Shown here piece after piece: positions 26,142 to 35,274 of a stretch of DNA of 64,000 bases. The stretch is from Verrucomicrobiales bacterium. Its GTDB lineage: Bacteria; Verrucomicrobiota; Verrucomicrobiia; Verrucomicrobiales; DEV007. The position numbers were made by a program, and so were the translations under genes. The notes beneath the pieces are model-generated. The model saw nothing but the letters and a program-made list of their open reading frames with translations, searched no databases and was not told where the DNA came from. Position 1 is the first letter of the stretch. Every line of letters starts with the position of its first letter. The stretch covers positions 1 to 64,000 of the forward strand of contig JAEUHI010000058.1 of assembly GCA_016795385.1 (NCBI GenBank). The letters are read 5' to 3'.

Positions 26142-27461
26142 ATGAAAGACGCATTGAACCGACTCGACCAGCTGAGCCGCCGCCAGTTCGTGGCGCGTGC
26201 CGCCAAAACCGCCCTTGGGGTGAGCATCCTTCCCATCGGCGCCGCGAAGCCTCTTCGCGCCGCTGGTGCGGGCAAGGCTGAACACGTCATCTTCTTCTAC
26301 ATGTCGGGTGGCATGACCCACATGGAGACCTTCGATCCCAAGCCCGGTGCCGAAACCGGCGGGGCCACGAAGGGAATCGACACGGGTGTCGCCGGTGTCC
26401 AGCTCGCCGAGTTCATGCCTGAACTCGCGAAGCGTTTCAAGGACATCGCCGTGATCCGCTCCATGACCCAGAAGACCGGTGACCACCGCGGTGGTGCTTA
26501 CTGGATGCGCACCAGCTACGAGCCCCGCGCCACCATCATCCACCCCTCCATGGGCCCCTGGGCGCAGACCCTCCTCGGCAAGAAGCACGACACCCTGCCG
26601 GACTCCGTCGTCATCGGCGGTGGTGGCGAGCACCCCGGTGCCGGCTTCTTCGGTCCCGCCCTCGCCCCGCTTCCCATCGGTGATCCGGACAAGGGCGTGC
26701 AGAACGCTCGTCCCTATGACGGCGTCAGCGATGATCTCTTCGACAAGCGCCTCGATCTCATGAACACTTTCGACGACTCGTTCCGTCGCAAGTTCCAGAC
26801 CGACGAGGTGAAGGCCTACACCCAGTTCTACGAGGAGACCCTCAAGCTCATGAAGAGCGAAGACCTCGAGACCTTCGACCTTTCCAAGGAGAAGGATTAC
26901 GACCAGAAGGTGCAGCGCTACGGCAACACCCGCGTGGGCAAAGGCGCGATGCTTGCCAAGCGCCTCGTTAGCTCGGGCGTTCGTTTCGTGGAAGTCGTCT
27001 CCGGCGGCTGGGACATGCACAACGATCTCTGGAATGCGATCCCGCAGACCGGCGGCCAGCTTGACCAAGCGCTCGCCTCCCTCATCGACGATCTCAAGGC
27101 GGACGGGCTCTTCGAGAAGACCCTCATCTGTCTCGGCACCGAATTCGGCCGCACGCCGGTGATCAACGCCAACGGCGGACGCGATCACCACCCGCGCGCC
27201 TTCTCGGCCATGTTCGCCGGCGGTGGCATCACCGGTGGCCAAGTCTACGGATCGACCGACGACAAGGGGATCGCCGTCAAGGAAAACCCCGTCGAAGCCA
27301 AGGACTTCAATGCCACCATCGCCTACGCGATGGGTCTCGACCTCAACAAGGTCATCTACTCTCCTTCCGGCCGCCCCTTCCTCGTTGCCGGTCACACCCG
27401 CGATCCCAAAACGGACCAGATCGTCACCGAGGGACATCCGATCATGCCTCTGTTCTCCTGA
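26142..27461 (+). CDS. DUF1501 family Tat-exported protein
   Basis: 439 residues from the ATG at 26142; an upstream in-frame extension overlaps the previous gene and is not needed. The N-terminus carries a twin-arginine signal, SRRQFVARAAKTALGV, followed by AKPLRAAG. The body is a DUF1501 domain, related to the alkaline-phosphatase/sulfatase superfamily. It shows HVIFFYMSGGMTHMETFDPKPG near the start, SGVRFVEVVSGGWDMHND in the middle, and LGTEFGRTPVINANGGRDHHP near the end, which look like metal-binding segments. It forms the standard pair with the preceding DUF1549/DUF1553 gene. A strong terminator follows 29 bp downstream, closing the operon. Confidence 0.93.
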   Translation: MKDALNRLDQLSRRQFVARAAKTALGVSILPIGAAKPLRAAGAGKAEHVIFFYMSGGMTHMETFDPKPGAETGGATKGIDTGVAGVQLAEFMPELAKRFKDIAVIRSMTQKTGDHRGGAYWMRTSYEPRATIIHPSMGPWAQTLLGKKHDTLPDSVVIGGGGEHPGAGFFGPALAPLPIGDPDKGVQNARPYDGVSDDLFDKRLDLMNTFDDSFRRKFQTDEVKAYTQFYEETLKLMKSEDLETFDLSKEKDYDQKVQRYGNTRVGKGAMLAKRLVSSGVRFVEVVSGGWDMHNDLWNAIPQTGGQLDQALASLIDDLKADGLFEKTLICLGTEFGRTPVINANGGRDHHPRAFSAMFAGGGITGGQVYGSTDDKGIAVKENPVEAKDFNATIAYAMGLDLNKVIYSPSGRPFLVAGHTRDPKTDQIVTEGHPIMPLFS

Positions 27462-27490
27462 GATCGGAGCGTCGTATCCGCACATTCGGA

Positions 27491-27519
27491 AAAGGCCCGG
27501 GGAAACCCGGGCCTTTTTT
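27491..27519 (+). terminator. Rho-independent terminator after DUF1501 gene
   Basis: Stem AAAGGCCCGGG (27491-27501), tetraloop gaaa, and CCCGGGCCTTT (27506-27516), continuing into a T-run to 27519. Textbook intrinsic terminator closing the sigma/FecR/DUF1549/DUF1501 gene block. Confidence 0.95.
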
Positions 27520-27633
27520 GTGGTTTTTTGTGTGGAACTGAAATTTAAGCTTTCTTAATGAAATTTCGTCGGTTAAAAGAAAAACCGGCATCGGTCCTTG
27601 TCCTCTCGTCTCTGCCCTGATTTTGCACCTCTG

Positions 27634-29409
27634 ATGAGCCCAGCCCTCATGAGTGAGTCCGTCCATCCGCTTTTGGATCCCAGTGGGTCGTCCTCCGTCG
27701 GCAACGTCGTCGGTGTGCTCTTTGTCGAGCAGCGCGCCTCCACGCCTCTCGGACCCCGCATCGTGCATGCCAACGCGGAGATGCTGCAGCTCTCCGGCTA
27801 CGATGCCGCTTCCTTGATCGGATCGCCGCTCGGTCTCATTTACGATCGCAACAAACTGCCCGGCCTCGTCGAGAACCTTTCCGTCATCGCCACGGCCTCC
27901 AGCTACTACTACATGGAGCGCCTTCTCATCCGTGCGGGAGGGACGCGCCGTCTCTGCCGTTGGACGATTCGCCCCACCAACCGGGAAGGGGAGACTCCCG
28001 GCCTTTTTGTTCTCACGGCCGAGCCCATCCTCAGCTCCGGCGACCGGGGGGCTCGCGCCGCCCGGGAGACCACCCGTGTCGCCCTCGCTGCTCCCGTGGT
28101 CGAGGAGGCCCCGGCGAACACTCCCGCCGCGGTTTCCCGTGGCGCGGCTCCCGCTACGCCGTCCGAACCGGTTCTCCCCGTTGCTGCTTCCATCACCCCG
28201 GCGCAGGTCCCTGCCGCACCGGGATTTGCTTCGGCGCCTCCCGCAGGTCTCACCGCTCCGCCCGAGCTCGACTACGAACAATGCCGCAGTGAATCGCTCT
28301 CCCTCGCTGTCGCCGGCGTGGCGCATGATTTCAAAAACGCCCTCCAGACCATCAAGATGAATCTCGAGCTCGCCGCCCATGCCACCCCTTCCGGTGGCAA
28401 GGTGTCGATCCACATCAGCGAGGCGCAGCTCGCCCTCGGGGATGCGGAAATGCTCGCACGGCAGATGCTCGCGTTCACGAAGGGCGAAGCCACCCGCCAC
28501 CGCGTGATCCGGCTCACCGATTTGCTCGAGAGGGTGAAGCTGCTCTGCTCCGCCGGCACCGGCGTCCAATGCCGCCTCTTTGCGAACGAGGCCCTGCGTT
28601 GTGTCGAGGGTGATCCGAACCAGATCTATCAGGTGCTGCACAATCTCGTCATCAACGCCTTCCAGGCGATGCCAAATGGCGGCACCGTGGATCTCGTCGC
28701 CGACAACGCCGATCTCGGCCCGGACAATCCTTTCGGCATGTCCGCGGCCCGCTACACCGTGATATCCGTCCGCGACCGCGGTTGCGGCATCTCCCCCGCC
28801 GATCTGCCCCACATCTTCGAACCCGATTTCTCCACCAAGCCGAACGGCAACGGCATCGGCCTCGCCTCGTGCCAGGCCATCGTCACCGCCCACGGCGGTG
28901 CCATCCGGGTGGCCTCCCAGGTCGGGGTCGGCAGTGAGTTTCTCGTTTTCCTGCCCTCGACCGATGCCCAGCCCGATCCGGCCCCGGCCCCGGCTACCCC
29001 TGCCCGACCGCCGCGGGAGCGCGTCATGCATTCCGGCAGCGGGCGCATTCTCGTCGTCGAGGATGATCCGGGGGTGGCGCGTTCCACCCTCGCGATGCTG
29101 AAGCAGCTCGGCTACGAAGGTCTCCATGCCGGCAACGGAGAGGACGCCATCCGCGTTTTCCGCGAACATCACGACACCGTCGAGCCGATCGATGCCGTGC
29201 TCATCGACATGACCTTGGTCGGCGGCCTCTCAGGGCTCGATGTGGCGAAAGAATTGTGGGCGCTCCAGCCCGGTGTGCGCCTCGTCGCGACGAGCGGCTA
29301 TTTCGAGGACGACGCGGTCCTCCCGACCAACAGTACCTTTGTCGGACTCCTCCCCAAACCTTACGGGATGGAAAAACTCTCCGAGGCCCTCGAGATCGCC
29401 GTGGGTTGA
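27634..29409 (+). CDS. Soluble hybrid histidine kinase (PAS, HisKA-like, HATPase, receiver)
   Basis: 591 residues from the ATG at 27634; a second ATG at 27649 is equally possible and there is no ribosome site to decide. No transmembrane segment, so it acts in the cytoplasm. A PAS domain (about residues 20-135) is followed by an Ala/Pro-rich linker (about 145-205). A phosphoacceptor helix has H231 in VAGVAHDFKNALQ. The HATPase_c domain has N-box VLHNLVINAFQAM, G1 VRDRGCGIS and G2 NGIGLASCQAIV. A C-terminal receiver (about 465-590) has the acidic pair in VVEDD, phosphoacceptor D525 in AVLIDMTLV, and the conserved Lys in LPKPYG. Hybrid kinases of this shape pass phosphate to a separate response regulator, none of which is adjacent. 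Its stop codon abuts that of the convergent TatD gene (shared TGATCA). Confidence 0.93.
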   Translation: MSPALMSESVHPLLDPSGSSSVGNVVGVLFVEQRASTPLGPRIVHANAEMLQLSGYDAASLIGSPLGLIYDRNKLPGLVENLSVIATASSYYYMERLLIRAGGTRRLCRWTIRPTNREGETPGLFVLTAEPILSSGDRGARAARETTRVALAAPVVEEAPANTPAAVSRGAAPATPSEPVLPVAASITPAQVPAAPGFASAPPAGLTAPPELDYEQCRSESLSLAVAGVAHDFKNALQTIKMNLELAAHATPSGGKVSIHISEAQLALGDAEMLARQMLAFTKGEATRHRVIRLTDLLERVKLLCSAGTGVQCRLFANEALRCVEGDPNQIYQVLHNLVINAFQAMPNGGTVDLVADNADLGPDNPFGMSAARYTVISVRDRGCGISPADLPHIFEPDFSTKPNGNGIGLASCQAIVTAHGGAIRVASQVGVGSEFLVFLPSTDAQPDPAPAPATPARPPRERVMHSGSGRILVVEDDPGVARSTLAMLKQLGYEGLHAGNGEDAIRVFREHHDTVEPIDAVLIDMTLVGGLSGLDVAKELWALQPGVRLVATSGYFEDDAVLPTNSTFVGLLPKPYGMEKLSEALEIAVG

Positions 29410-30225
29410 TCAGGTCTGCCGCCCGGTGAGCCACCACGCTTCGAAATTGCGGGTGATGAGGCGTTCCAGATCGTCCCGCGACATCCCCCGGCGTTCCGCC
29501 ACCGCATCGTAGACTGCGATCAGGTTTCCCGGATGATTGGGCACCTTGCCGGCGGCGTCCGTCCGGGCGGAGGCGAGACGGTAGGGGCGTCGCTCCGGCG
29601 GCGGTGTCATGTCCGGGGCGTCCGTTTCGAGCAGGAGACGATCCTGTGGGACCCGGTCGAAGACCGCGAGCTTCTCCGACTTGGAGGCTTGCAGAAAATA
29701 ACCCGAGATCGAGAAGTAGGCGCCGAGCTCCACGAAACGCTCCACCATTTCAGCGGGTCCGCCGTAGGAATGGAGGAGAAAGCCCGAGCCGGGTGGGTGT
29801 TCTGTCAGGATCGCGGCAAGGTGTCCCCAGGCCCGGAGGCAGTGGATCGACAGCGGACGCTGCAATCGGCCCGCAAGTTCCAGCTGGGAGAGAAAGACCC
29901 CGGTTTGCCGATTGAGATCATGACCCTCGATCCAGCGGTCGAGTCCGATCTCGCCGACACCCGCCCCCGGATCTCCGAGAAGGCGCGCCTCGAGATCCGC
30001 GAGCCAGCCTTCCGGCTCGTTCCCCACCTGCCAAGGATGCAGGCCGAAGCTCGGTGTCACCTCCGGATACCGGGCGGCGAGCTGCGAGACCGCCTCCCAA
30101 TCGTGAGGCCCCGTGCCATTGACGATGAATCGACCGATTCCGATCGATCGGGCCGTCGCGAGGATCTCCTCCAGATCGCCCGCGAGGCGCGGATCCTGCA
30201 GGTGGAGGTGACAATCGATCATCAC
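29410..30225 (-). CDS. TatD family metal-dependent hydrolase
   Basis: 271 residues. The TatD amidohydrolase fold is shown by the N-terminal metal motif CHLHL (HxH at residues 5-7), GEIGLD (metal Glu), LSIHCLRAWG (His), LLHSYGG (His) and LLLETDAPDM (Asp), in the right order and spacing. Bacterial TatD proteins are 3'-5' deoxyribonucleases involved in DNA turnover and repair; some act on D-aminoacyl-tRNA. The start codon overlaps the sufE stop by 4 bp (30222-30225), so the two are translationally coupled in a sufE-tatD order on the minus strand. It converges end to end with the hybrid kinase. Confidence 0.93.
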   Translation of the reverse strand: MMIDCHLHLQDPRLAGDLEEILATARSIGIGRFIVNGTGPHDWEAVSQLAARYPEVTPSFGLHPWQVGNEPEGWLADLEARLLGDPGAGVGEIGLDRWIEGHDLNRQTGVFLSQLELAGRLQRPLSIHCLRAWGHLAAILTEHPPGSGFLLHSYGGPAEMVERFVELGAYFSISGYFLQASKSEKLAVFDRVPQDRLLLETDAPDMTPPPERRPYRLASARTDAAGKVPNHPGNLIAVYDAVAERRGMSRDDLERLITRNFEAWWLTGRQT

Positions 30226-30647
30226 CCAGCTTCCGCGAGTTCCGAGACCCGCTCAACCAGCATTTCCCGCAGCCGCCGCAGTCCGCGAGCGCGTGTGGGG
30301 GTGAGAAATCGGTCGATCCCGAGCCGCTCGATGAAGTTCGGCTCCGTTGCGAGGATTTCCGTGGGATTCGAGCCGGAGTAGACGCGGCAAAAAAGCGCCG
30401 CGATGCCGGCGAGAGCAGGTGATTCGGATTCGATCAGCACCTCCACCGTGCCGCCCCCTTGCGGGCGCAGGGCCAGCCAGACTTTCGAGACGCAGCCGGG
30501 CACGAGATTCTGCTCCGTTCTCTCTGATTCCGGGAGGGGCGTCGATCCGCCACCCGCTGTCTCGACGATGATCTGGAAGCGCTCCCGGGGATCGTCGATG
30601 AGGCCGTATTCCTCGACGAGGAGGTCCTGACGCGCGGACGCCGACAT
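30222..30647 (-). CDS. sufE: SufE-like sulfur acceptor for Fe-S cluster assembly
   Basis: 141 residues from the ATG at 30645-30647 (an in-frame TTG five codons upstream is possible). The sulfur-accepting cysteine sits in LVPGCVSKVWL, the SufE family signature, and the rest follows the fold: an N-terminal helix with YGLIDDPRERFQIIVE, a central sheet with VEVLIESESPALAGIAALF, and a C-terminal helix starting at FLTPTRARGLRRL. SufE receives persulfide from the cysteine desulfurase SufS and hands it to the SufBCD scaffold. No sufS or sufBCD genes are in this window. It overlaps tatD by 4 bp and follows a GNAT gene by 18 bp, so the three may be one transcript. Confidence 0.93.
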   Translation of the reverse strand: MSASARQDLLVEEYGLIDDPRERFQIIVETAGGGSTPLPESERTEQNLVPGCVSKVWLALRPQGGGTVEVLIESESPALAGIAALFCRVYSGSNPTEILATEPNFIERLGIDRFLTPTRARGLRRLREMLVERVSELAEAG

Positions 30648-30665
30648 GGGAAAGTCCGGCAAAGA

Positions 30666-31160
30666 TCAATCCTCCAGCGTCAGGCGCATCGGGATCATGC
30701 TTGAGTGACGGAAATGCAGCTTCTCAAAGAATCGCTGGCTCTCCGCGCTGATCTTGTCGGTGAGCAGCGTGATGCGTTTGAAATCCTTCCGCTTCGCGAA
30801 ATCCACGACATACTCGACGAGTTGGGTGCCGTAGCCTTGGCCGCGGAATTCCGGGTGGATGATCACGTCCTCCAGCAGGATCACGAATCCCCCCATCGCC
30901 GTGCTGATCGTGAAAAGCACGTTCACCATTCCGAGGATCTCGTAATCGGTGCGCACCACGAAGATGCGGCCGCGGCTCGGCTGCTCGAGGATCGAGCGCA
31001 GGCCGCGCTCCTGTTTGCGGCGATCGGGGCTGAAATCCTCCTCGATTTCGAAGAGCGCCATCGTCAGATCGACAAGGCGGGGCAGGTCGTCGAGGGTGGC
31101 GGGTTCGATGCGGGCCCGCTGGTTCAGCGGCCGGATCGGCGCGGTGTGGGAGAGGTCCAT
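30666..31160 (-). CDS. GNAT family N-acetyltransferase
   Basis: 164 residues from the ATG at 31158-31160; the frame is open 38 codons further, but that stretch is not GNAT-like. The GNAT fold is clear: an N-terminal segment RIEPATLDDLPRLVDLTMALF, the beta4 segment GGFVILLEDVIIHPEFRGQGYG holding the acetyl-CoA-binding loop (RGQGYG), and the C-terminal part KRITLLTDKISAESQRFFEKL typical of the family. The substrate cannot be read from sequence; the closest general form is the amino-acid or small-amine acetyltransferases. It is the first gene of a likely three-gene minus-strand unit with sufE and tatD. Confidence 0.9.
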   Translation of the reverse strand: MDLSHTAPIRPLNQRARIEPATLDDLPRLVDLTMALFEIEEDFSPDRRKQERGLRSILEQPSRGRIFVVRTDYEILGMVNVLFTISTAMGGFVILLEDVIIHPEFRGQGYGTQLVEYVVDFAKRKDFKRITLLTDKISAESQRFFEKLHFRHSSMIPMRLTLED

Positions 31161-31270
31161 CGGGTCGTGTTTCGTGGCAAGCCGCCACGATGCGAGGGTA
31201 GCAAAAAGCAGACCATTGTAAATCCCCCTTTTCCCGCTCTTCGATCCCCATTGGTACCGGACGGATTCAA

Positions 31271-32206
31271 TCACCGCCGCGCCACGCCGGCCCGCTCGAA
31301 GGCACCCTTGAGGTTTTCAAAACAGGTCTTCGTGGCCGCCACCGGATCGTAGGCGGGTTTGTTTCGCCAGATCTGGCTGCTCACCTCGCAGCAGAAATCC
31401 CCGCGATAGCCGCCGTCGTAGAGGGCGCTGATGATCGTGGCGTGATCCCAGGAGCCGCTTTCGCCGGCGAGAGCGAAGTTCACCTTGTCGCCCTCCTTCA
31501 CCGCGTCCTTCGTCGCCACATAGTTCAGATGCGGCAGCGAGTCCTTCGCCGAAGCCTCGATCGTGACTTCCGGATCGCGGAACGCGTAGTGGCTGTAGTC
31601 GTAGACCATGCCGAGCCTCTCCGGGGCGCCAAGTTGCTCGATGAGCCAGTTCGCCTCCGTCGGCAGCGACATCGCGTGCTGGCGGTGCGGTTTGATCGAG
31701 AGGGACCCGCGCAGATCTCCCGCGATCTGCACCCAGTCGGCGACGCGGTCGCGGAAAAGGTCGCGGGATTCCTCCCAGTTTTTCCCGCCGAGAATGGTCT
31801 GCACCACCGGAGCCCTGTCGGGCGAGAGATCGTGGCCCAGCTTGATGAGGTGATAGACCTCGGCCAGCTGGGCCTTGTGATCCGCCTCGAGCCGCTTCGG
31901 CTGGAGATCCGCCATGATCCCGCAGAGACGCAGCCCGCTGTCGGCGAGGATCTGGCGGAGCCGTTTGCGATCCTCCGTCGCCAGGATCGAGGGCGCTCCC
32001 GTTGTGCCCGGCATCGAGGAAATCTCAATCGCGTTGTAACCCGTCTTTGCGACCAGGTCGATCGCCTCCTCCAGCTTCATCGATTGCAGCCCGTAGGTGC
32101 CGATGGCCAGGCCGCAGCCCGTGCGCGGACTTTGGGCGAAGGTCAGGGTGGAAAGACCCCCGGCCGAGGCCAGCGTGGTCTGGAGAAAGGAGCGTCGTGT
32201 CCTCAT
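31271..32206 (-). CDS. Tat-exported sugar phosphate isomerase/epimerase (AP-endonuclease 2 TIM barrel)
   Basis: 311 residues. A twin-arginine signal (RTRRSFLQTTLASAGG) is followed by an AP_endonuc_2/xylose-isomerase-like TIM barrel. It shows GLAIGTYGLQSMKLEEAIDL at the front, a GYNAIEISSMPG strand, LSIKPHRQHAMSLPTEANWL in the middle, and LGMVYDYSHYAF with the metal-binding Asp/His; the barrel end carries DFCCEVSSQIW. Exported isomerase-like proteins of this kind are common in Planctomycetes and Verrucomicrobiota, where substrates are probably sugars from polysaccharide breakdown. It follows a second Tat-exported protein by 17 bp, in one minus-strand unit, so the two may work together in the periplasm. 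Reaction not predictable beyond the fold. Confidence 0.9.
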   Translation of the reverse strand: MRTRRSFLQTTLASAGGLSTLTFAQSPRTGCGLAIGTYGLQSMKLEEAIDLVAKTGYNAIEISSMPGTTGAPSILATEDRKRLRQILADSGLRLCGIMADLQPKRLEADHKAQLAEVYHLIKLGHDLSPDRAPVVQTILGGKNWEESRDLFRDRVADWVQIAGDLRGSLSIKPHRQHAMSLPTEANWLIEQLGAPERLGMVYDYSHYAFRDPEVTIEASAKDSLPHLNYVATKDAVKEGDKVNFALAGESGSWDHATIISALYDGGYRGDFCCEVSSQIWRNKPAYDPVAATKTCFENLKGAFERAGVARR

Positions 32207-32223
32207 GTCGGATGTCGGGAGAA

Positions 32224-33681
32224 TCAGGGTGCGTCAGGCGTTGTGGGAGGCTCGGGCCACGATGGCACGGGCAGCTCCATTTCCCAATCCGGATCATCGG
32301 CGCGACCGCGGAAAACGCCACCGCCACTGGCCATCGCGAGGCGGGAGAGGGCGAGCGGGGTCGGGCCGAACTCAAACGGCACCCGCACGTAGAGACGCGT
32401 CCCGCTTTCCCGGATCGCGAGGGCGAGGAGATTCCAGTCGATCGCCCACGTCCCGTAGTCACCGCCACCGAGGTAGCCGTTCGTGAAAAGGTAAATCGCA
32501 TCGCACTGTTCCTCCCGCGCCAGATGCGCCACCCGGCGCGAGATCGGATCGACCCCTTCCGACTTGATCGATCGCGAGGCGAGTTCGATTCGTTCGCTCG
32601 CGTAGAGCCGGTCCGTCCGACCCGCGCCGTCTGCGGCCGCCTTGGCGCATTCGCCGCCCAGACGCGCGAGATCCGCGAGATAGCGGTCGCGCCAGGAACG
32701 CGGCTTTTGGTCTCTCACCGAGAGATGCCGTTTCCAGTCCGGCGAGAGATAGCCGAAGGCGAAGAGCACCCCGAGCTTCGCCGCTTCGATCCGGTCGAGA
32801 TCTTCCGGGATGGATTCGCGCCCGGTCATTTCCCCCATGACCTCCTCGCTCCGCGCGATCCGCCTTTCCTCGTCGGGAAAGGGGAGCAGGGTGTTCTCCG
32901 TCACCCACTGGCGTCCGGTAATCCGGTGGGGCCACTCCTCCTTCTCCCTGACAAAATGCAACTGATGTCGCTCGTGCAATCCCTGCGCCCAGGCTTGGTC
33001 GAAGAAAGCCTCGCGTCCCTCGTAGCCGAGCTTCTTCAGGTAGAACGACTCCACGACGCGGGCCGGAAAGCCGAACTGGGCGCGGAAACTTGCCGGCGGC
33101 ACCTGCCAGGACCGCTGGATCGTCCCGTGGCCCTCCTCCACGATGCGGAACCATTCCTCGGGCCGGTTGCGGGGATCGAGCGGATCGTTTTCCGGTTGCG
33201 GAGGCCACCGTACCCAGTCGTTGCCCGCGATGAGCTGATCCTGCCAGAGATTCCGCAGGATCAGCTGTCTCCCCGGGCGATCCGGGACGCTTTCGCGAAG
33301 CAATTGCTCCACCGCGAAGATTCCCTGAGGGCTGTGTTCGCCGATCAAGGAAGTGATCCAGATCACCGTGTCGACTTCCTCGAAAAGCGCCTTCAGCCCG
33401 TAGAGCGCGTTGCGTCTCGCTCCGACCGAGGTTGAGGCCTCGCGGTCGAGGTCCGAGCCTGTCATTTCGCGCAGGAGCACTGGCGGTCTACCCGCGGCGG
33501 CCATCTGCTCGTTGAGGACGCGGAGTTCCTTTCTGGCCTGCGGCACGAGAAAGCCCATCTCCGCCGAAGTATCGAGGAGAATGCCAAGCCGGGCCGGGGC
33601 CGTTTCCTGCGCGCGCCCCGCCGTCCATGCGGTCGTCCCCAAGGCGGCGAGAGTGAGAAAGCGGCGGCGCGTGGCTGGCAT
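32224..33681 (-). CDS. Tat-exported protein with divergent von Willebrand A-like fold, unrecognised
   Basis: 485 residues from the ATG at 33679-33681. A clear twin-arginine signal (ATRRRFLTLAALGTTAW) precedes a mature protein beginning ETAPARLGILLDTSAEMGF, which has the shape of a vWA first strand and MIDAS loop (D-T-S-A-E instead of D-x-S-x-S). The second strand region VDTVIWITSLIGEH and the late strand CDAIYLFTNGYLGGGDYG also fit a vWA fold. Between them lies an insertion of over 200 residues that I cannot assign. The C-terminus has GTRLYVRVPFEFG, like a last strand. The function is unknown; a metal- or protein-binding role is a guess. It is 17 bp upstream of the TIM-barrel isomerase gene, so they are probably co-transcribed. 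No close family name is offered. Confidence 0.6.
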   Translation of the reverse strand: MPATRRRFLTLAALGTTAWTAGRAQETAPARLGILLDTSAEMGFLVPQARKELRVLNEQMAAAGRPPVLLREMTGSDLDREASTSVGARRNALYGLKALFEEVDTVIWITSLIGEHSPQGIFAVEQLLRESVPDRPGRQLILRNLWQDQLIAGNDWVRWPPQPENDPLDPRNRPEEWFRIVEEGHGTIQRSWQVPPASFRAQFGFPARVVESFYLKKLGYEGREAFFDQAWAQGLHERHQLHFVREKEEWPHRITGRQWVTENTLLPFPDEERRIARSEEVMGEMTGRESIPEDLDRIEAAKLGVLFAFGYLSPDWKRHLSVRDQKPRSWRDRYLADLARLGGECAKAAADGAGRTDRLYASERIELASRSIKSEGVDPISRRVAHLAREEQCDAIYLFTNGYLGGGDYGTWAIDWNLLALAIRESGTRLYVRVPFEFGPTPLALSRLAMASGGGVFRGRADDPDWEMELPVPSWPEPPTTPDAP

Positions 33682-33819
33682 CGAGGCAGTCAACCACGTT
33701 CCGCGCGGCGTCGCAAGGTCGGCTGGCGGTGGGCAGGGCGCGCCGCCGCAAGCACGCCGGATGCGCCCTCACTCACGCCAGTTGACCGTGAGGGCTTGGC
33801 ACTGGCATCTTTGCAAGGA

Positions 33820-35274
33820 ATGTTGTCTCTTCGTCAAAGCCTCTCTTTTCTCCTCGTTTTCACCGCGCCGGTGATGGCGGAGGACGTGCCGGATCCGCTC
33901 GCGATCCTGCGGAAGGAGTGCGTGAATTGCCATACCGAAGCGAAACGCAAGGGCGGGCTGCTGATCGATTCGCGGGAATCGCTCCTGCAAGGCGGGGACA
34001 CGGACGTGGCGATCGTCCCGGGAAAGGCGAAGGAAAGCCTCCTCGTGGAGCTGCTTTACCCGGACGTGGAAATGCACATGCCTCCGAAAGGGCAGCTCGA
34101 TCCCCGTGAGATCGCGGCGATCGAAAAGTGGATCGACGCGGGGGCGCCCTGGGACTCGGAACGTTGGGCGAAACTGAATCTGCCTGAGAAAACGGAGGTG
34201 ACGATGGTGCCCATGCCCGTCGGCTACGCACCCATCCTCGCGGTGGCCTTGTCGCCCGACCGAAAGACGCTGGCGGTGGGGCGCGGCGGATCGATCGAGT
34301 GGTATCGCATCGTGCCCGCGGAGAAGGACAAGACGCCCGCCTTCCAGCTGCAGCATACCGGGACCTCGGCGGCCCACGACGACGCGGTGCAGAGCCTGGT
34401 CTTTTCGCCGGATGGAAAGCGGCTCGTCTCCGGGGGCTTCCGCTCGGTGAAGTTCTGGGATCCGGCGAGCCCCGGGAAGCCCTCGCGGGAGATCAGTGCT
34501 CCCTTTCTGGGCCGCCAGACGGCCCTTCTTTTTCTTGCCGGGGGGAAAAAGCTGCTCGCCGCCGATTCGGTGCCCTCCCAGCTCGGCCGCATCCACGAGA
34601 TCACCCTGGAGCCCGAGGCGGTGAAGACCTTCGACACGGCGCATCTCGACAGTGTCTTCACGATGACCTTGAGCGCGGATGGCAAGCGCTACGCGACGAC
34701 TTCGGCGGACAAGCTCATCGTCGTGCGCGACAGCGCGACCCACGAGATCGTGAAGCGGCTTGAAGGGCACACCGGCTACGTGATGACCGCGGCGTTTTCC
34801 CCCACCGGCGACCGGATCGCGAGCGGGGGCGATGACGAGGAGATCAAGGTTTGGAATCTCGAGACCGGAAAGAAAGTCGGCTCTTTCGCGAGCAATCGCT
34901 CCGGGCCGCTTTACGGATTGACCTGGCTCGTCGATCCCGTGAACGGCAAAAAGAAAAGCGAGGAAAAGGACAAGGAGAAGGCGGCCGCGATCAACACGGA
35001 TCTCATTGTCGCGGTCCCGGAATCGGGCAAACCCTCCGCCTTCACGGAATTGAAAGAACATGAGGGGGAACAGCGCTCGACCGGCGCGAAAGAGCGTGCT
35101 TTCGAAACGGCGGGCACGCCGCTCTTCGCGCTCGCCTTCGACCGTGAGACGCTGTGGACCTACGCCGGTGGCGAGGATGGCAAGCTCCGCGTCTGGGATG
35201 ACAAGGGCAAGATCGTGCAGACAATCGAGGCTCCCGCTCCGCAACCCAACCCTGTCGCATCGGTCAATGAATAG
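33820..35274 (+). CDS. PSC-type cytochrome c domain with WD40 repeats, exported
   Basis: 484 residues from the ATG at 33820 (a TTG 24 bp upstream is in frame). Signal peptide residues 1-20. A planctomycete-type cytochrome c domain (PSCyt1, about residues 25-120) has a single haem site CVNCH and the usual MHMPPKGQLDPREIAAIEKWIDAG segment, with a Met as the likely distal ligand. The C-terminal two thirds carry WD40-like repeats, with ends such as SGGDDEEIKVWNLETGK and AGGEDGKLRVWDDKG, giving a likely beta-propeller. A Lys-rich insert (about residues 375-390) interrupts it. It overlaps the following DUF1549 gene by 8 bp, so the two are translationally coupled. It probably forms a periplasmic electron-transfer or substrate-binding unit with that neighbour. 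Confidence 0.9.
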   Translation: MLSLRQSLSFLLVFTAPVMAEDVPDPLAILRKECVNCHTEAKRKGGLLIDSRESLLQGGDTDVAIVPGKAKESLLVELLYPDVEMHMPPKGQLDPREIAAIEKWIDAGAPWDSERWAKLNLPEKTEVTMVPMPVGYAPILAVALSPDRKTLAVGRGGSIEWYRIVPAEKDKTPAFQLQHTGTSAAHDDAVQSLVFSPDGKRLVSGGFRSVKFWDPASPGKPSREISAPFLGRQTALLFLAGGKKLLAADSVPSQLGRIHEITLEPEAVKTFDTAHLDSVFTMTLSADGKRYATTSADKLIVVRDSATHEIVKRLEGHTGYVMTAAFSPTGDRIASGGDDEEIKVWNLETGKKVGSFASNRSGPLYGLTWLVDPVNGKKKSEEKDKEKAAAINTDLIVAVPESGKPSAFTELKEHEGEQRSTGAKERAFETAGTPLFALAFDRETLWTYAGGEDGKLRVWDDKGKIVQTIEAPAPQPNPVASVNE

